Below, in pieces: positions 59,187 through 64,000 of a stretch of DNA of 64,000 bases. The notes below the pieces were generated by a model. The model saw nothing but the letters and a program-made list of their open reading frames with translations, did not search any database and was not told the origin of the DNA. Origin of the DNA: Symsagittifera roscoffensis. Lineage: Eukaryota; Xenacoelomorpha; Acoela; Convolutidae. The DNA lies in NCBI RefSeq assembly GCF_963678635.1, contig NC_087071.1, forward strand, positions 7,889,405 through 7,953,404, read 5' to 3'. Within the stretch, counting starts at the first letter, position 1, and the number at the start of each line of letters is the position of its first letter. Both the position numbers and the translations under genes were made by a program.

Positions 59187-60049
59187 TCCTCATTTAAGTA
59201 CATGGTTTACCTAGGTTTCACATGCCGCAAACGCCAGATTCCTACTTTGGAAGATATCAAGGATGTCTTCGGGATTAGTGGACAAATCAACTTTCTTCAG
59301 TTTGGAGTGTTGAATTCGATTGGGCATCTTTGGTAGTTTCTCAATTTTCTACGTCTCGTTGACTGGCTGCCGTCTCATTTTTTCCTTTTTCCGCGTCTTT
59401 TACAAATTTTCTTTTTTTTTCTCGGTTTCTTTTTGGCAAACAACTTCTTCTGGGGTTTTCGATCCGCATGACAATCCTGGTCATCTTTTGTTCGGTTTAT
59501 CTCTCTTGATAGCGAGTTTGAGACACCCTCAGCTTCTTTACCTTCGAGGTGACAATTGTGTGGCCCTGTTGTAAACGCTTTGCTGAGAATGACAAAGGGC
59601 TCGCTGTGCCTGCTGTTGCACATCGTCATCTGAGTCACTCTCCTCTAGCCTTTCAGGTGAGCTGATTTTCTGGAACTTTTTTATGTGGCTCCGCAGATGG
59701 GGTCTTACTCGAACTTAGTTTTGGTTGCAGGCGTTAGTTCAGGCTGATTTTTGCTTTTGAAATATCTGACTTTCGGTAGATCGAGCTGTACTAAGTTGTT
59801 CTTTTTACAACGGACTGCTGCCTCTGCTGAAGTCGCCCTCCTTCAAATTTTTAAAGTTTTCTATGAACTGATCGATTCTTGTTTTGGAATGCGATGCTGT
59901 CAATGCAGATCATTCCAGACGTTCGAGAAAAGTTCGAGTCTTCCGAATGTGCCTGCAACGGAGACACTCGAAAGGTTTTTTGTAAGTTCCACCAAAAATC
60001 ACTCATTTTATTGCTGAGGGAGAGTTTGATCGAGAGTTTGTTTTCTTCT

Positions 60050-60330
60050 AGTAACAAATAACCCAGTCTTCGCTTTATCGCTTGTGTGGTTCGCTGAACT
60101 AGTCCGCAACCCCAATGGTCACCCTACGGACAATTTTTCTTGCTCAAATTCTTTCAGTACAAAATTCAATTACTTTTTGACTCAATTCACTTGAATTCAG
60201 AAATATGATCTGAACAAATCGATTCGGGAACGCCATGTGTATCAGTATAAGTTCGCAAAACTTTCACCCTTGTCTTTCCATTTGTCGAGAATCGATCTGT
60301 AGCTACAAGCATTTATATATTTTTTCGCTT
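60050..60330 (-). pseudogene. Ty3 relic: integrase core
   Basis: Translating the minus strand gives LVATDRFSTNGKTRVKVL, HGVPESICSDHISEFK and GDHWGCGLVQRTTQAIKRRL in order, which is the Ty3 integrase core from the first catalytic Asp to the last motif. The catalytic Glu of the final motif is replaced by Gln (LVQRT), and at least four stops interrupt the stretch between. These changes make it inactive and show considerable age. Confidence 0.75.
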
Positions 60331-60339
60331 GTGATTTTT

Positions 60340-61255
60340 TATTGAACTCGCGTCATCTAATTGTAGTTTCTGGTCCGGCTGTGTATGCAGTTGTAATGGT
60401 TTCGATGCGCTTTTAGGAATTAAAGATTTCGCGTTCTTACCAAATCTGGTACAACTAAAGCATTTTTCCGCGAGAATCACTATATCTTTATGCGTATGAG
60501 GCCACCAATGTATCGTGAAACTCCCAGCATCGCCTCCTGTCCTTGGTGTACTTGTTGGATTCGTTTTACTGCTGCCTGTCGCAGTTGTACGGGCACGGCT
60601 GGTCGGTTATCCACCAGTATGCAACCGCCTTGCACCGCCAACATCTAGATGCCCAAATGTTTGGTATATGGTGACATCAGTTCGAGATTTTGTTTGTCCC
60701 CTCGTTCGATCATCCTTCCTTTTCCATCCATTCATGTATCTTCCCACGTTAGTTCTGCAAAAATTTTCTCATAGAATAATTTCGAAAAGATGTACAACTG
60801 CTTTGACAGCTCGATTTTTTTTCGCGGGCAATGTCTACTTCATCGAGGTGGTTCGACTCTACAAATCTTTTGTTCGTCTTCGTTATCTACTGTGGTCGTG
60901 AGATCAACTTCGATCACCTGTACGTCATTCATCGAAGTTTCTTTGGGCAGTGTGGTTGATATACTGATTGGAGCTGGGTAATTTTCTTCCGTCGCCGCTT
61001 CTTGTTCACAGGTGCTGCTTGGCTGCGTTCTTGATTCTCCCTGGTTAGTTGCCAAAAGCAGAAGAAACTGCTGTCAGCTTTCTTTGTTGTTTCTCTGAGA
61101 AATGCCATCTTAGTCGAAACTGTTGATGTGTCTCACTCTCTGAGCTGTCTCTTATTCTCTGGCTACCTCGAATGATTTTTCGATTTTTCTGCAGCGTGAA
61201 CTTTTACTCCTTTGATTTATCGTTTGTACTGTTTAGAGCTCTACTGCCGATCGAT
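60340..61255 (-). other. Ty3 relic: RNase H-integrase linker region, no intact gene
   Basis: The integrase zinc finger would be expected here but cannot be read with confidence. An acidic Thr/Glu-rich frame at 60840-61055 (VIEVDLTTTVDNEDEQ) may be part of the linker. Plus-strand frames are shadows. Confidence 0.4.
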
Positions 61256-61850
61256 TCAGCTCTTTTTCCTGTCATCTCCTCTCCAATTTTCCTGTGGTGA
61301 GTCCGACCACCATTCATACAATCGAATACGGTAGATTCTCTTGCTAATTTTTAAATTTAAATTCTTAATTGCTGAATTTTGTGTTGTTTTTGCATTGTTT
61401 TTGTTCGACTGTTTGCTGTTTTTGTTTGAAAATGAGAGAAAATGTTTAGCTGTTTGAACGGTCGCAAAGAAATGATTTATTTCGTTCCGGTCGAGCTTTG
61501 TTCGTTTTGACCGTTTTGGTTGCCAGAGCAACCACGAGGGGATAGGCTATGTACTAGAATGCTCTCGAAATTTTTTTTCGATCTGATTGAGCGGACCCTT
61601 GTGTTCTAGCCTACTGGTCATGCAGTCTAAAGCTTTGCGAACGGAGTTAATTGTTGCTACTACGGATTTTGCAGATAAGGTTTGCATCTCTCGACTGCTC
61701 AAACAACCGCGAGTAACTCGAATTCATTTGTAGAGTATTTTTTTGTACGTTCAGGTATCCGGATGAAAACCAAAAATAGGGACCAAGCCCCCTCGTCTGA
61801 TGCTGCTTCAGGTCGGACCCCAGTCGTTTGTGGCTGACGTCGCATTTAAC
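61256..61850 (-). pseudogene. Ty3 relic: RNase H
   Basis: The N-terminal RNase H region reads CDVSHKRLGSDLKQHQ, with a later stretch KKYSTNEFELLAVV in a neighbouring phase; both are standard Ty3 RNase H landmarks, although the usual D-A-S is altered. The part at 61256-61531 (RIYRIRLYEWWSDS) fits the R-L-x-R-W segment towards the end of the domain. Frame changes separate the pieces. Confidence 0.65.
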
Positions 61851-61851
61851 C

Positions 61852-62127
61852 TTACATTTTTCCTCGCATTGTAATAATGCAACTTTGAGACATAGTCAAT
61901 TTTTTTTGAAAACCTTTTTTCGTTATTTTTTTTAAAGTTTTGGTTATCTTTTTTAGAAGTGGCAGAAGTTTATTTGTAAGGCTTGTTGTATTAGGAATAT
62001 TTTTTGATAGACGATTCATACTACCCAGGAAGGATCTTAATTGTGTTAATGTTATAGATTTTGAAATAATTCTGTATTCGTAAATTTTGGTGTAAGTCTC
62101 GAGTCTGATAGGTGATGGCCTAACCAT
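61852..62127 (-). pseudogene. Ty3 relic: reverse transcriptase C-terminal part
   Basis: The frame ITLTQLRSFLGSMNRLSKNI, then NTTSLTNKLLPLLKK matches the RT thumb/connection (QLRSFLG-N--Y---I) found just before RNase H in Ty3 elements. The catalytic YxDD region should lie just upstream (62130-62380) but is not readable. Confidence 0.65.
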
Positions 62128-62380
62128 TCTACCTCAATCTCTCATTGCTCAGGCTTTTTAGAAATTTTTCCACTAAATTTGCATGTTCTTCGTTTTCACC
62201 TTTTGCATTTTTCTCTAATTTTGTGATTTGACCTCCCGTCAATAGTTTCTTATTTTCCGTTTGAACCTTACCTTATATATGTAAAGGTAATCTCCTCCCT
62301 TTTTCTTGTATCGAGCAAGGAGTTATTTGAATTTTGAAATCACGATATGGTTTTCACAAAATGTTTTTCCAAAATTATTT

Positions 62381-62659
62381 TCAGAAAAAATGATTTTCCA
62401 TAAGTCTTTCAATTTCGTTGAGAACTTTTCTCCAATCTTGTGACTGCTCGCACAGCAGCACGACAGTTCCCTTGGGGCTGATTCCTGTGTGGTTGATACC
62501 TTGGAGGCCTAGACCCATTATACATCTTGTTCTGCACTCTGTCATTAAGAACGTGGCTTCTTTCACGCCCCAGCTTGCTGACCGTAGGTTTGTCTTTAAA
62601 GCCTCTAGAATACAAAAAGGCTGTTTGTTGTAGTCCACAAACTGTGCCACTAGACTCAA
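62381..62659 (-). pseudogene. Ty3 relic: protease end / protease-RT junction
   Basis: ATFLMTECRTRCIMGLGLQG has the pattern of the retropepsin C-terminus (I-L/M-G-x-x-x), followed by polar sequence. The active-site D-S/T-G is not visible upstream in any frame. Identification depends on the order of modules and is moderate. Confidence 0.4.
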
Positions 62660-63105
62660 CTTGTCTGCTGGTTCAAATTGTGTTTTCTTTGATTCGTCTA
62701 TGATTTTTTTTTGTTGTCGACCAGCTTAGGAAAGACAATTGACTTCCCGTATCCACGGTCAGTTGGATTATCTGATTATCTATTCGTCCCATGGCCTTTA
62801 GTCAATTTACCTTTTTTGACGTTGGATTTCCTGGAAAATCCGTTTTTTGTATTCTCATGTTCTCCCACTTCTTTGGTTGATTTGTTTACTTTTTTTCCCT
62901 TTACTTTCGCAATTGGTTAGTTTAACTGCAGTTCTTGCTTCTTTTCCCCATCAACGGGCCAGATTCAAGTTTCGAATTCTTTTACAGGGCTTTGTTTGCT
63001 CATTTGAGGGTGTGGATCTAATGCTAATTTGTTTTTGTTGTTTTTTCGCTTGAGAAGTTGTTTCCTAGTTTCTCCAATTGAAGTTCGTACTGCCATTACT
63101 GGCTC
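62660..63105. other. Ty3 relic: unreadable gag/protease region
   Basis: No frame with a recognisable domain is seen. By position it should hold the nucleocapsid and the start of the protease. Confidence 0.35.
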
Positions 63106-63462
63106 TTAGTTGATTTTTCTTCCCGAATTGTCGTTGGTACTTGACCCCGCAGCAGCTGCTGCAATCTTTACTTGAACCGCCACTGTGGTCAGTTTGCTAA
63201 GTTCAATATGTTTAGCTCTTTTGAGAACTTCCTCTGGTACGGGTGTTTCGGAAGTGAGGGTATCTTGTAGACTAATGTTTTTCATCTTTTGGATAATTTG
63301 GATATTTCCACCTGAGTGTTTTATGTAACAACTTCTTCTTTCCTTCCGTTCTGAGGGAGAGAAATATTCTAGATACAAGCTGGTTTTAGTGGTAAAGAAG
63401 TTAAATGGTAATTTAATTAAACGATTTTTTTTTGTGAAAATGCTGATTATACGGAGATTCAC
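63106..63462 (-). pseudogene. Ty3 relic: possible Gag fragment
   Basis: A 118-codon frame begins at a GTG and ends at 63106-63108. It has a helical segment TPVPEEVLKRAKHIELSKL and an Ala-rich stretch (VQVKIAAAAAGSSTNDN). It lies where Gag would be, upstream of the protease remnant. I see no capsid motif or zinc knuckle, so this is a positional guess; a host exon is equally possible. Confidence 0.3.
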
Positions 63463-64000
63463 ATTAGTCTGATTAACTCAGCGGTGTACCGAACGTTTTA
63501 GATAAGTTTACATCACGTTACTGCTATTGCAGTAGTAGTGCCACAACTTTGTCACTCCTTGATTCATCTGAACACAACGAACAAAATTTCAGAGAGATTC
63601 CTTCATTTTAGTCGAAAGAATCCCGCGGTAGGTGAATACAAATCTTCTATAAAAACGATGAAACTAAAGCAGTGTGCTGATATTTTGGTTGTCATGGTTG
63701 TCATTTTAGTTGAAAATGTGCCTCATGAAACAAGTATAACCAAGAAAAAATGAAAAAAAAACCTATAATTTATTTTGAAAACTGTTAAATTAGTTTTCCC
63801 GTGTTTCAAATAAAGCAAATTCTAGGAAAAGCATAAAATATAAGCAATTCAAGAGTAAGATCGAAGATAAAATAGTCAAACAAGAAGGATTATGAACAAC
63901 TATAATCGATTTCAATGGAATTTTTTCCGCATAACAAATTAATTAGATATTCTTATAAAAATAATCGATTACAATATATTATATTTGTTTATGTTTGATA
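63463..64000. other. Right-edge sequence, no gene seen
   Basis: AT-rich DNA with no supported gene. The plus-strand frame at 63538-63753 has no domain. A 5' LTR for the Ty3 relic would be expected further right, outside the window. Confidence 0.4.

Larger units (their letters stand above)
58929..63462 (-). mobile_element. Ty3-type retrotransposon relic (gag-pol, heavily decayed)
   Basis: From high to low coordinates the minus strand shows a possible gag tail (63106-63462), a protease remnant (62381-62659), an RT C-terminal piece (61852-62127), RNase H (about 61680-61850), the integrase core (about 60050-60330) and a post-integrase tail (58929-59186). This is the Ty3 order. Every module carries stops or frame changes. 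The 5' LTR would lie beyond the window, and the 3' LTR may be the repeat at 57844-58376. Confidence 0.75.

Overview
The window looks like AT-rich, repeat-dense invertebrate nuclear DNA, most likely from a nematode. The evidence is short spliceosomal-type exons with TTTCAG-like acceptors and GTAAG donors, EGF-like exons, BEL/Pao and Ty3 LTR elements, and no bacterial operon structure. The species cannot be named from the sequence. Most of the recognisable coding sequence belongs to mobile elements, nearly all on the minus strand.

Layout. (1) 1.2-7.2 kb: a broken BEL/Pao retrotransposon (gag, protease, RT, RNase H, integrase) flanked by a host repeat whose two parts are permuted between the sides. 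(2) 10,110-30,961: the centrepiece, a 20,852-bp LTR retroelement with 411-bp LTRs (about 10 differences by eye), TG...CA ends and a CATG target-site duplication. On the minus strand it carries a 1.3-kb leader, a small basic ORF, a long gag, nucleocapsid, protease, Ty3-type RT/RNase H, integrase with a GPY/F domain, a four-segment membrane protein, a 360-codon frame with no methionine, an envelope gene resembling Jingchuvirales (chuvirus-like) glycoproteins, and two further unknown ORFs. A perfect-looking 2,338-bp direct tandem duplication has copied the integrase tail, the membrane protein and part of the methionine-free frame. The copy is disabled by in-frame stops and frame changes. (3) 31-52 kb: long introns or intergenic DNA with several exons on the minus strand, including EGF-like ones, interspersed with a dispersed inverted-repeat family, foldback elements, local tandem duplications and a plus-strand integrase relic. 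(4) 52.2-58.4 kb: two diverged direct repeats of about 0.5 kb bound a noticeably GC-rich 5-kb block with degraded minus-strand ORFs of unknown function. (5) 58.9-63.5 kb: a heavily decayed Ty3-type gag-pol relic on the minus strand.

How it works together: in the giant element, leader, gag, pol and envelope are arranged as in envelope-bearing metaviruses. The extra genes lie in a 9-kb block between integrase and the 3' LTR, plus one ORF ahead of gag. The methionine-free frame and the envelope signal-peptide frame both lack an ATG, so they may have been expressed by splicing or another non-standard route. This copy is probably not autonomous now. All functional calls come from reading motifs by eye; no searches were run.
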